64,000 bases of DNA, from positions 111,567-175,566 of the forward strand of contig WNNJ02003863.1 in NCBI GenBank assembly GCA_012934845.2, written 5' to 3'. The position numbers were made by a program, and so were the translations under genes. Numbering within the stretch: position 1 is the stretch's first letter; every line of letters starts with the position of its first letter. Below the pieces are notes generated by a model. That model was given only the letters and a program-made list of their open reading frames with translations, ran no database searches and was not told the DNA's origin. Shown here one piece after another: positions 22,660 to 33,091 of the stretch. Source of the stretch: Pomphorhynchus laevis (lineage: Eukaryota > Acanthocephala > Palaeacanthocephala > Echinorhynchida > Pomphorhynchidae).

Positions 22660-24200
22660 ATTTGTGGTAGCAGTACACTACACATCATCACCAAGTCAAA
22701 AAGGTGGTTTGCTTATCAAAACGGTGATTATGAAGCACAGCTTGTATTTTAAACAACTATCACTAATACGCTTTACTAGTGTGAAGCATTTGAAGTGAAA
22801 TAGTTCAACTGAAAGTAAAGTAATTAAACTTTTGTTCAACTAAAAGGTTTAAAAATTCAAACAATTTAACTAAAACAGTTGTTTTAAACAACTGTGTTAT
22901 TACATTTTAACTAGCGTATTAAATTGGATATTATACTTGCCATTGATTTCTAAACATATTATAAAATGCGAATAAATTTTAAGACACAAACAACGATCAG
23001 AGTTAAAATTTTAAAATGCGAATTAATAATTTATAGTTTCCCAATATAAGTAGTGGAATATTTTATAGCATGTCAATAAACAGATAATTTTATACAAATC
23101 TTACTAAGTGGAAGAAAGGTAACAACTGTATTACTCTAGGCATAATAAGATAATTTAGAAGCTATTACAATCAATCACTATAAACGCTAAAAGTTAATTT
23201 ACTGCATCATTATAATTACTAATCGAGTTTTAGATCGGCATTTTGCATTATCTGAATTGTCTATGAATATAAGTACGTTTTTTTAAATATTCAGGAACTA
23301 TTTAAAAATTTAAAATACTGATAAGGATGGATACATTTCTAATAAGTACATACATTCAACTTATTTTGTTCAAAGATATTAATCTATCAATCTGTAAAGA
23401 TGTTTTCGGAAAATATAAATACGTGAATCACTAATTTTATAATTATAATAACGTAAAAATTTAGCTTTTTTATTTATGAAGACACTAAGAAATTGTCCTG
23501 TGGTAAAACATTCGTGTAAAATGCAACTTTGAAACGTTTGAGGCTAGATACATATATAGCCTATACATAATAAATTAAAGATGTTGATTCTTTAAATAAT
23601 TTTAAAGAACTAAAAGCGAAAAGTATTTTTAAATAATATAAATTCAATGTATTGCTTAGTTGTGATATTTTTTACTTGCTTCATTTAAAAGAAAGTAATA
23701 TTTGATAATTGAAAGATTCATATTTTATCTAACAGATATCAGGTGTACGAATTATTTAACTGAAATAATCAGTAAAATACAAATAAAGTTTACCACATAT
23801 TTAATAATTTTGTATTAAATTACATTTTTAAGCTCATTTATGTTGTAAATCGATTTATCGATCATTGATTTTAATCATTAATAAAATAATGAGTGCAATA
23901 AAATTTTCTTAGTTATTTAGTCAAATGTTCAGCAATAAACTGTTACATCTTCAGTATAAAGAATACACTGTAACGTCTTTTCAGTGTGTATTTTTATCCT
24001 TGAGAAAATAATAGTTTTGTCGTTAAATATTGGACTAAACTATTAAGTAAATATGTTTTCTATCTATCTTCATATAATCAATTACTGTTCGTTTGTAAAT
24101 TCGCTTTATGCTATTATAAACATTTTAAGCACAAAAGTTACTGTAATAGTAGAACATATGTTTTAGCAGAATAAAATAAACAACTTTCAGATAATTGAGA
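22660..24200. other. Intron sequence, nothing recognised
   Basis: AT-rich DNA without supported features. Confidence 0.5.
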
Positions 24201-24421
24201 ACAATTAGATCAACTAACTGAGTCTACTTATTTTATACCATATATAAACAAAAAATAAAGATAAAAATAATAAATAATTATAAATTAGAATATATCTTAA
24301 ATGATACTAGTCCGCGTGAAATACCATTCCTCATTATATGATTACAGAAATTCACGCGGATAGGTATCATTTAAGATATATTCTTATTTATAATTATTTA
24401 TTATTTTTAATAGCAGACCCC

Positions 24422-24497
24422 AACTACTGCTAGTCATCCTCTGCATCCAGCAGTGGGAGGGATCTGGAACTGATGGGTCATTGTGATGACGAAATGG
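24422..24497 (+). ncRNA. Hammerhead ribozyme, degenerate copy
   Basis: CTGATGG replaces CTGATGA and the 5' stem III strand is altered. Stem II GTCA/TGAC and GAAA remain. Probably inactive. Confidence 0.75.
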
Positions 24498-24715
24498 TTT
24501 TCTTTCGCGTCGGCTTATATGATTACAAAAATTCACGCGGAATGATATCATTTGAGATATTAATATTAGAATAAGTGAGCCGATATAAAGATGCCTGCGC
24601 TGGCATTTGCCAGTGCTTTTGCTAATGATCCTATTTGGTGAAGCAGTAGTGCTGGTTTAGCACTCTGTGAGGTTACTAGAGGTGTTCTAGTACCTCATAC
24701 AATGATTCGTTTATT

Positions 24716-24792
24716 GCCGTTTGCTAGTCCTCTTCTGCATCCAGCAGTGGGATGGATATGGAAGTGATGAGTCATTGTGATGACGAAACGGT
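24716..24792 (+). ncRNA. Hammerhead ribozyme, core-mutated copy
   Basis: Stem III GCCG/CGGT and stem II GTCA/TGAC are kept, but the core reads GTGATGA, so the essential first C is lost. Probably inactive. Confidence 0.8.
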
Positions 24793-25032
24793 ATCTATTA
24801 CTGTTTTCGTTTTTCTTTTGCGTTGGGCTTATATGATTACAAAAATTCACGCGGAATGGTATCATTTGAGATATATTCATATTAGAAGAAGTGATCCGAT
24901 AAAAAGATACCAGCGCTGGCATTTGCCAGTATTTGTGCTAATGATCCTATTTAGTGAAGCTTTAGTGCTAGTTTAGCACTCTATGAGATTACTAGAGGTG
25001 TTCTAATACCTCGTGCACATGATTCGTTTATT

Positions 25033-25109
25033 GCCGTTTGCTAGTCCTCCTCTGCATCAAGCAGTGGGATAGATCTGACACTGATGAGTCATTGTGATGA
25101 CGAAACGGT
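25033..25109 (+). ncRNA. Hammerhead ribozyme with intact core
   Basis: GCCG/CGGT stem III, GTT at the cleavage position, stem I TGCTAG/CTGACA with one mismatch, CTGATGA, GTCA/TGAC and GAAA. The core is complete and only stem I is weakened. Confidence 0.85.
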
Positions 25110-25164
25110 ATCTATTACTGTTTTCGTTTTTCTTTCGCGTCGGGATTATATGATTACAATTATA

Positions 25165-25860
25165 AATAATAAATAATATAAGATTTTATATAATTTATAT
25201 AAAGTTAGAATTTAAAAAAGAAATGAATTTTTGTTAATTGACTAATAAATAATATATAATGTATCATAATATAAATTAGAAGTCATATTTAACAAGAACA
25301 TTAGATGTCGTTATTGAACAAGAACATTAGATGTCATTATTGAACAATGACATGTTAGCACACATTAATTAAGTGTTAATATATGGAACAGACTTGAAAA
25401 AATAGACTACTATATGATATTTATATATAATATATAGAATAATATATTACGTTAGATAATCAATATGCATAAAAGGAAATACATAATTTGCATTTATTTG
25501 GCACTGCTATTATCTTGTGTCTAGAAATATGTTAGGAAACTTGATAACATGTCAGTTTACCAGATTACATGGAATATTATCAATTCGTAAATCAGAGTAT
25601 AAGTATTTTATACATTATATATAAATTAAAAATAATGATAAATATAATAAATAATAATAAATAATTATAATCAAGAGTTATCTAAGATTTTATAATATAT
25701 ATTTATATAATGTTGGAATTTAAAAAATAATAATTTTTATTTTAATTCACTAATAGATAATATACGATGTATTATAATTAGGATCAGAGGTCATCAGTGA
25801 ACTACCACAGGCCAGAACTCATTGAATAAGTGTTGATATATGGAACATGCTCTAGAATTT
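25165..25860. mobile_element. Degenerate PLE-A 3' fragments in both orientations
   Basis: Minus-strand tail sequence (ATTGACTAATAAATAAT) at 25230 and 25750 and plus-strand block remnants (ACTTGATAACATGTCAG) near 25540. A 26-bp unit GAACATTAGATGTC...TTATTGAACAA is doubled at about 25290-25345. Confidence 0.5.
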
Positions 25861-25869
25861 ACAAACTAA

Positions 25870-26890
25870 ATAGTTTGAAAATAATTGTTTACGTTACGTA
25901 AACAAAATCTAATGGAAATTTTGGTGCTCGCTAATATGCGCAGTACTAGTAAACAAATGAACGTTTATCCAGTACACATTGCATCCGCAAGGTCTAACGA
26001 ATATGTGAATTAAATGCTGTCTAAACAAAGCATTTTAATTGTGATAATTAATAATAACCCCGAATCTGTTGTTAACGAAAACAAATAAAAAAATCCGATG
26101 CATGACTATGAACTAAATATATCACACGTTTTGCAATTTTTGAACCCAATATTTAAAAACTTTTGTCAAATTTGTTCTATATAATATTAGTAAAAATGTA
26201 AGTGGAACTTTCGAAAGTAAAATTTGATAAAATTGTAGAAGCTACCGTAATAAAAATAATTAGCATTTACATCGAATTCCAGAATAGTCTATAATTTAAA
26301 AGTTGATGGTAATTTTTTATATATTAACATTACAACTTACTCTTTGCATTACTTATATCATAGTACCATGACACAAAGTGCTTACATAATAAATACACAG
26401 CGAATAAAACACTTACTTTGTGGATAATTTACATTACAAATGTCAACAGAAATTTGTTATAGCATTCCAATATCGATATCAAAACATATTCATTGAGAAA
26501 AATATTTTTTCTGTCAAGTGTAATCGTTGTTTCCCAACTGGGGGTTTAGTTAACCAGAAAGTAATTATAATTACTTTATGAGTTATTATGATCACTTTGC
26601 TATGAGATATTATCATCGATACCGCACTGTTCTTTAAATAATCCATATTTTTGCTTATATATAGAATCATGTTTGCATTTAATAAATCACTAGTTTATAT
26701 AACCACTAAGCTAACTGGAATATGTTTAAAATAAGTTACGAAATAACTTAAATAGCTTTAAGAGTTACGTTACAGTATAACGATAGAATCAGAAAATAAA
26801 TCTGTACCTATTATAATGGAATCAAAATTATACAATAATCCTATACCATCTAGATGCATGTGCAATGCATTTAAATGTAGATTAAAACTC
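25870..26890. other. Intron sequence, nothing recognised
   Basis: AT-rich, no supported feature. Confidence 0.5.
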
Positions 26891-27816
26891 TTTTTAGGTT
26901 TATAATAATGGCATGGTTAAAGTTATAAAAATACGTTTTAAAAATATTAAAGGTGATAGAAATTAATGCTCATATAATCACTTTTTGTATACATTCCACA
27001 AAAGAATTTTTAGAACATACTAAAGTAGTAAATCTTCAAAATATAAATACGATTTAAATATGCTGTATACTGATTTAGATTTAGCTAGTATAAAATAAAA
27101 CGTTAGGAAAATAAATTAACCTTATACTCGAAAATAGATATGCACACGTATCTTAAAATATTTACAACGCTTATCTAACAACATAAAAGCCTTAAATATT
27201 TTGATAAATCAAAATTATTTAAAAGTAGTAAGTATCATACATATTATATTAAGACAAATAATAATAGCTTTATAGTAGCTTTATCATAGTAGCTTTATTA
27301 TAAATTACTTATTTTTAAGGTTATAGGAATATGGATTTGTTTAGAACTGTGTAAATAATAAATATAAACTATATAGAGATATGAAATATATGTTGATATA
27401 TCGATGATTTATGTGTATATAACTCTAATAATTTATATTCAATCAATGAAAAAAGTTCTCCAGTTAGTCAGTCTAATTATCATTAAGAATAATTTCGACG
27501 ATAAAGAGTATATATAAACATTAAAATCACATTACATAAAACAATTATTAAATAATATCGTAAAGATGACATTTTTAAATTTTTCAGAAAAACATTTTTG
27601 CATGGGCATTCCAGTATATTTATATAATACATTAAATAATGAAATTTTACGAATTATAATTTAAATTACCATAAACTAAATATAATACATTAAATAATGA
27701 AATTTTACAAATTGGCATAATTTGCAATGATATTGACAATCTTAAAATTTAGAAAAATAATTCATTAAAATAATTAAATTGAGACATGTTTTTAATTAGG
27801 ATACTATAAAAATATA

Positions 27817-27829
27817 ATTAATTAAAGAG
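27817..27829. repeat. Target-site duplication, left
   Basis: ATTAATTAAAGAG, identical to 29441-29453. Confidence 0.8.
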
Positions 27830-29368
27830 ATGCAGGTCGGAGAAGAATACAGTCTGGATCCTACACTTTTTCCTGGCTATTCAGAGGCATTAGCCACCCT
27901 TAGAACCACAGTGGGATCTCACTTCATACCGTCTACGGAGGGCGGTCAATCATCAACCTCACGCCTGATTGAAAATCTCGCCTCGACACAGCTGATACAA
28001 TCATCTAGCGAAATGGATCGTGCCCGACTACATGCAGTGTCGTGTCCAAAAGCTGGGGCTTGGCTTAGTGCTGTACCAAATGCGGCATCTGGAACGGAAT
28101 TAACACCCCCACAGTTCTGTATTCTAGTCCGCATGTGGCTTGGAATTCCTTTACACGAAAAGAATTATAGATGCGGCCGCTGCATGCGCATAGCTGATAA
28201 GGAAGGCATACACTCGCTAACATGCCAATACGGGGGTTACCAAGGACTGCGGCATAATGCTATTCGTGACGTGGTATTCGCAGCCGCACAATCAGCCCGG
28301 ATGGATGTAGCTCTGGAAGTGCGAGGTATTATCCCGGACCTACGTGAACGGCCGGCAGACATCCTATTTTATGGGGATCCTCCCCATGCAATCGACTTTG
28401 CAGTCACTCACCCCCAACAGACGGCATACCGTCGCTCAGCTGCTAACGCACAGCTCGCCGCCGCTACATCGTACGCGGCTAATGTTAAAGACCGAAAGTA
28501 CAAGAGCAGGGTCGAAGCAGCGGGGTATATATTCTCAGCCGCTGTAGTGAAGTCGTTTGGGGGATGGAATGAAGAGGGAAACAGGGTCATTAAACGGGTT
28601 GCAAATAACATAAGCCGGACAATCGGAGTCAGATACGCCGTGACGATCACGCATTTATACCAGCGCATATCCATTGCAATAATGAGAGGCAGCGCCAAAG
28701 CAATGCTAGCGTCACTTGACCAGATCCCAATATCGACATTTGATGGTGGACACCAGGAAACATGTGAACCCGGGAAACGCCTCTTCGAGCCAGACTCTTG
28801 TGCTTCGAGCCGAACTCGTGATGTGATGGGACTACTGGTTTGCAAAGACAACAACAAGAACCATGCCCCAATGAATGAGTACGACGAAATAATTCCCGTG
28901 TCATGCATGACTGAGATAGTGCACCAAATTCCCGATACACTGCCAATAATCCAGGCCAGCCCGATTCCTAACATACAAATAATGCCCCAGCAACCTATCC
29001 AAACGATCATGATCATTGAACAGCCGCGTACGACAACTGCGAAGATCGATATCGACAATGTTGAGTATTTTCCTGAGCATGAACGAGAAACAATGGGACC
29101 GAAATTTGGTGGAGCAATTGAAAAGTGCTCACGATGTGGAACCACAGTGTATGCTGCGGAAAGAATTGGTGCGTGCAGTTCGCAATGGCACGAAAAGTGC
29201 TTTAGATGTAAAACTTGCAATACAACGTTGACTTTGGGTACATATAAAGATCAGGATGGAGAAATATACTGCAAAGGTTGCTTCGCCGATAAACTTCTTC
29301 CACACGACAGAAACCGCAAACAGGCCGAGGAGGAAATGAAAGGCCAGCAAGCAGCTGTAATTCAGTAG
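27830..29368 (+). CDS. Chimeric protein: R2-type zinc finger and restriction-like endonuclease fused to a LIM domain
   Basis: There are 512 codons, the longest open frame in the window. Residues 77-108 (GAWLSAVP... to RMWLGIPLH) and C115/C118/H128/C132 followed by RHNAIRD are the post-RT and CCHC region of non-LTR elements with a restriction-like endonuclease. Next come RPADILF (174-180), AIDFAVTHP (188-195) and KDRKYKS (220-226). These fit the PD-(D/E)xK core and the K-x-Y segment of R2/NeSL/Utopia-like enzymes. Residues 296-420 are an Ile/Pro-rich linker. A complete LIM domain follows: C433, C436, H454, C457, C460, C463, C481, C484. The context MGPKFGGAIEKCSRC at 422 resembles the native start of CRP-type LIM-only proteins. 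The reverse transcriptase is absent, as expected after 5' truncation. The start at 27830 is simply the first Met after the insertion point and may not be a real start. Confidence 0.85.
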   Translation: MQVGEEYSLDPTLFPGYSEALATLRTTVGSHFIPSTEGGQSSTSRLIENLASTQLIQSSSEMDRARLHAVSCPKAGAWLSAVPNAASGTELTPPQFCILVRMWLGIPLHEKNYRCGRCMRIADKEGIHSLTCQYGGYQGLRHNAIRDVVFAAAQSARMDVALEVRGIIPDLRERPADILFYGDPPHAIDFAVTHPQQTAYRRSAANAQLAAATSYAANVKDRKYKSRVEAAGYIFSAAVVKSFGGWNEEGNRVIKRVANNISRTIGVRYAVTITHLYQRISIAIMRGSAKAMLASLDQIPISTFDGGHQETCEPGKRLFEPDSCASSRTRDVMGLLVCKDNNKNHAPMNEYDEIIPVSCMTEIVHQIPDTLPIIQASPIPNIQIMPQQPIQTIMIIEQPRTTTAKIDIDNVEYFPEHERETMGPKFGGAIEKCSRCGTTVYAAERIGACSSQWHEKCFRCKTCNTTLTLGTYKDQDGEIYCKGCFADKLLPHDRNRKQAEEEMKGQQAAVIQ

Positions 29369-29440
29369 TTTTTGTAGCTAATGAAAATATTTCCAAAATA
29401 TTAAACAGCAATTGTAAAGCCACAAACCAAATTTGCATAT
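27830..29440 (+). mobile_element. Retrotransposed RLE-LIM chimeric unit with 13-bp target-site duplication
   Basis: The 1611-bp insert lies exactly between two copies of ATTAATTAAAGAG (27817-27829 and 29441-29453) within a PLE-A copy whose sequence continues on both sides. It begins at the ATG of the open frame and ends 72 bases after the stop, at CAAATTTGCATAT, with no poly(A) tail. GC content is far above the flanks. The duplication indicates that the whole unit, LIM part included, moved as one piece. The missing tail suggests 3'-end recognition by a retrotransposon enzyme rather than ordinary poly(A)-primed processed-pseudogene formation. Confidence 0.8.
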
Positions 29441-29453
29441 ATTAATTAAAGAG
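29441..29453. repeat. Target-site duplication, right
   Basis: ATTAATTAAAGAG, after which PLE-A sequence continues. Confidence 0.8.
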
Positions 29454-30172
29454 TGTCAAAAATATATAAATCATATTATTTATATTTATTATTAATTAAA
29501 TCATGTTATTATTAAATACTATTAAATTGTATTATTCAATTTATATATAAATTTGTACATTTTGTATATAAAAATATATACAAAAAACATGTAAATCAAC
29601 AAAATATTATTAAAAATAAATTTAAAATATCAAGTGGAAAATCTTTATGAATGGATAGTAAATAGTAAGGTATTAGGATAAATAATCACATTACATTAGA
29701 GAAAATTCATCATTATAATGTATTTGGCCTGGTATATTATGGGTTAAAGAATAGCGACTGTAGCCTTATAACATATAGAAGATTATATACAATCTTCATC
29801 TTAATACATTATATATTATATATTAATCTGTTCATAAGAATTTTAAGTTGTAAAAAATATTTGATTAAAAATATGAATTATAGAAAATTTTAAGATTGCT
29901 TACATTTGTACATTTTATATATGGTACAAAATACATACACAAAGTTAATTGCTATGATTTAGCTGTCTTATCAGAAGCTCCATATATAAATAAATGAGTT
30001 CACTAGATTTAAGTGGTGAACAACTAAGCCCGTTTATTATATAACTTGTATATATAAGATACAAGCCGAAGGTAGTTAACAATATCTAGTAACATATATT
30101 CATATGTGTTGATAGAATCGGAATCTATGGTTTTTGAAGACACTAATATAGATAGTAAAGTTATTAAATTCG

Positions 30173-30600
30173 AACTGGATTAGAAGCAAATTAATTTATT
30201 AAAAAATTCCCGACGTTTTGAAGTTATTTTACTTCTTTAAGTGTAATTCGTTCTCTATTGCACTTGAAGAATAAGTATAATAACTTCAAAACGTCGTGCA
30301 AGATTATATAAATTAATTTGCTTCTAATCCAGTTTATATTTAACAAAAAATATAGACAAAATATCTATTTTGGGCCATGGATCAGATTTTTAAATTTTAT
30401 ACCTAAAATTGTTTCTATTCGGTTTAACTAAAAATAATAAACTATTTTATAAAAAAAATCAAGTTAATCCTATAGCTAATTGTAGAAAAAATTCGTCGTG
30501 CACTATTAAAATATTAATTTGCTTCTAATCCAGTTTATATTTAACAACAAAAATATAGACAAAATACGTATTTTGGGCCATGGGTTAAAATGTTTTCGCC
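30173..30600. mobile_element. Inverted pair of PLE-type termini plus a third partial copy
   Basis: AACTGGATTAGAAGCAAATT at 30173 is mirrored at 30313-30334, and CGACGTTTTGAAGTTAT at 30211 is mirrored at 30277-30296. A third, direct copy runs 30485-30600 and shares AATATAGACAAAATA and TTTTGGGCCATGG. The right arm has TTGAAGA, an AAGT/ACTT stem and CAAAAC, the same layout as the PLE termini at 52-53.6 kb. Confidence 0.6.
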
Positions 30601-30609
30601 ACAATTGTC

Positions 30610-31700
30610 GAAAAAATTGAACTTTAACTTATTTATAATTTTTTATTTGTCCAATAATGTTTTCAAAAACTTCGTTACATGTAACTATTATATGTTGTAT
30701 CACGTGCAGTTTTTAAACGCAGATTCCAAAAATATATTTTTATAGGTATATCGTTGAGTCTTTGTTGACAAATGGATCTATTATTGTACATGTGTATACA
30801 TGAATAAGCAATTACAGTCTGAACAGAGTATGACACCTTTACGCATACATCACAGTTTAACTTATTCGAAAATCAATTGTGGCAGTCTTATAATGTTTGT
30901 ATAAGTTAGTTGAAAATTGAAAAGAATCTAAACGGTCGAAAGCTTGTTAATAACATAAATCGTTTCCTTGAGTCTATAATATATATAGAGAGACTATGAG
31001 ATATAGTCTATAAATCTATATCACAATTACGAGATTGTGATTGTCTTAGTCAAGGTGAGTTGAAATTTTACAACACGTTTACCAAATACTGCGTTTTTAC
31101 ACATAAGTTTGCAATAACTGCAACCTCAGGTGTAGTATAGTACATACAAAAACTACAATGTCATTTCATTTTTATATGGGTGATTCTATTTATTTTACAA
31201 AATTATAATTTACTAAATAAATTTAACTTTTTTCACTCTTAAAATTGTAAAAATCATCAAAATATCGATGCGAAGCTTGCCTATTGTCATCCCAAATTTA
31301 TTTTCTACTTCCGACTTCCTATTTTTAATTCAAACACAAATATACGAATTCAATTAAGTCAATTATATCAAATGTATACATATAGTCAAAGTACTTATAT
31401 TTACAACTAAAAATTAAGCTGACAAAATGTATTGAGCGAGTAACGGGATTCTAAATAATATTGGGTTATTATCGAAAGGAAGGAGAAACCTGTAAGAATA
31501 TCTAATTATTTTCTCAGCTTATATATTAATTAGAAGTAAATATGCATATATAGTGTTCATATGCATGATTTTACTTATATTTATTGTATTAATTTTATGA
31601 TCGAATATTATATAGAATTTTAAGACAGAAATTTTATGTCTTTGATCAAATATTCCGCTGGGGATTTCGGACCTTTGGAAAGGTGTGCTAGAAGCATTTT
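30610..31700. other. Intron sequence, nothing recognised
   Basis: AT-rich, no supported feature. Confidence 0.5.
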
Positions 31701-31705
31701 AAAAT

Positions 31706-31830
31706 TTACGGGGAGGTAAGGGGGAAAGAGAAAGCAGGAAAAGGGAGGGGATAAACGGAAAGAGGGAAATAATGAATAGGAAGAAGGGATGAGAAGAGGG
31801 AAAGGGATAAATGGGAAGTGAGCAAAGGTG
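31706..31830 (+). repeat. Polypurine tract
   Basis: About 120 bases almost entirely G and A (AAGGGGGAAAGAGAAAGCAG and similar), the complement giving a pyrimidine tract. Low-complexity DNA able to form triplex structure. Confidence 0.8.
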
Positions 31831-32941
31831 CTTTTTATTTTTATAAATGAATTTTATTTTTAACATTTTTAAGCATTGAGTGTATGGTAATGTTAAGAAT
31901 ATTATGATATTTATCTCTTGTGGTTTCACAATGAGTCATAAATTAAAAATAAAAATAGTTCCTTAAAATAGTTCCAATGGGGAAAAGTAAGTTGATTACT
32001 GCAGGGGAAATATTGTGTTGATACGGAATTTCGAATTTATAATATAAAAGTGATTAAATTGAAATTCAATGATTTTTAATGAAAATCATTAAAAGATGCT
32101 TTTGTCTAATATTCTAGAGTTCTTCGGTAGCTAGAAGAAACACAAGGATGTTGAATTTCAACTAATAAAGAAAGAAAAAGAGAAAGTATGCTGAATATAC
32201 TTTAATTCTTCTGTAAAAACATAAGCGTATGTTAAGAGTAAGAAAGAGCCGTATGTACAATTAGAAAATTATCTGTTCAATCACACGTCTGTCATAGCAA
32301 TTAATTTATACCTTAAATTAATTGAATAAATACTTAGGTTGTATAATCATTTAATAATTGCTAAAAGTATGCTATTAAAAACAACATTGGAGTTTATTAA
32401 ATATTTTTCTAAATAATCCAAAGGTGAAATTTTAAAGCAGTGATCCTCTCAGGGGAAAACTAGGCATTGATTCGATACATTTCGAAAACTTAAGGCATTG
32501 ATTCAGTGATCTGTAATGTATGCTTATAACCTAATATTATGTTCAAAATTGTAATCGCTTATTCATAAGCGCACATACAATAATATAATATATGCATTCG
32601 ATCACATTTATTTCCCTAGATACAATTAATATTTACAAATAATAATTAAACATTAGTACAAAAGTAAGCAAGCATTGCATTTTGTCAGCAATGCAAAAAA
32701 TATTGGTTGCACAGCCGATATATGCACTATTCACAGTCCACACTGTGAATGATGCATATATATATTATGTAATATATGATGTATTTAGGAAGCATGTTAC
32801 TTATCAATATATTCAGAAGTAAATTCAGACAAAATAGTAGCTGATTTAGTCAGAAGCTAGTAATTTAATATCTACAATTATATTGTCTATTTATAATATA
32901 ATACGTAAGTTACTTATTCATGGACTACGAACACTCTTCAC

Positions 32942-33091
32942 TAGGCATTGGTAGGACCGACAATTTCGCGTTGATGCAGGCATCGGAGATCGTTTACAAT
33001 GTTCATTTGTTAATCGAATTGTTTTACCGTTGATTACTGATACGCATGTCACCCTTCGTCGCTGTATACCTATTCCGCAGTTATTTGAACA
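32942..33091 (-). CDS. Exon: TSP1 module without its trailing Trp segment, 50 codons
   Basis: It begins after acceptor CATTTAG with CSNNCGIGIQRRRVTC and has cysteines at 1, 5, 16, 32, 44 and 49, a complete six-cysteine TSP1 core. The likely donor is GTGAAG directly after codon CTA. Reading on would give no W-x(4)-W pair and soon a stop, unlike the sibling exons. The next module's N-terminal strand must therefore come from another exon that was not found in the following 23 kb, or this end has decayed. Confidence 0.8.

Larger units (their letters stand above)
24288..25160 (+). repeat. Tandem array of Sm-alpha-like hammerhead units
   Basis: Two full units and partial units of about 315 bp. The edge TTCACGCGGAAT recurs at about 24532 and 24846, and a shorter unit starts near 24351. 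The first 95 bp form an inverted piece (AATATATCTTAAATGATA with TATCATTTAAGATATATT). Each unit holds GCGCTGGCATTTGCCAGT and one hammerhead. The same unit occurs singly at 3231-3556. Confidence 0.88.
26895..29955 (+). mobile_element. PLE-A copy 7, old, split by the RLE-LIM insertion
   Basis: Element homology begins near 26895 (N-terminal coding), passes motif A (TACTGATTTAGATTTAGC), motif B and the C-terminal segment, and stops at 27829. It resumes at 29441 with CAAAAATATATAAATCA and continues through a decayed structured block to the terminus near 29950. It is more diverged than copies 1-3, so this is an older insertion. Confidence 0.75.

Noticed and set aside
28408-29220. A 270-codon antisense open frame across the RLE-LIM unit
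   Set aside because: It is a shadow of the sense frame in a GC-rich stretch. Composition is odd (Ile/Ser/Cys-rich) and no motif is visible.
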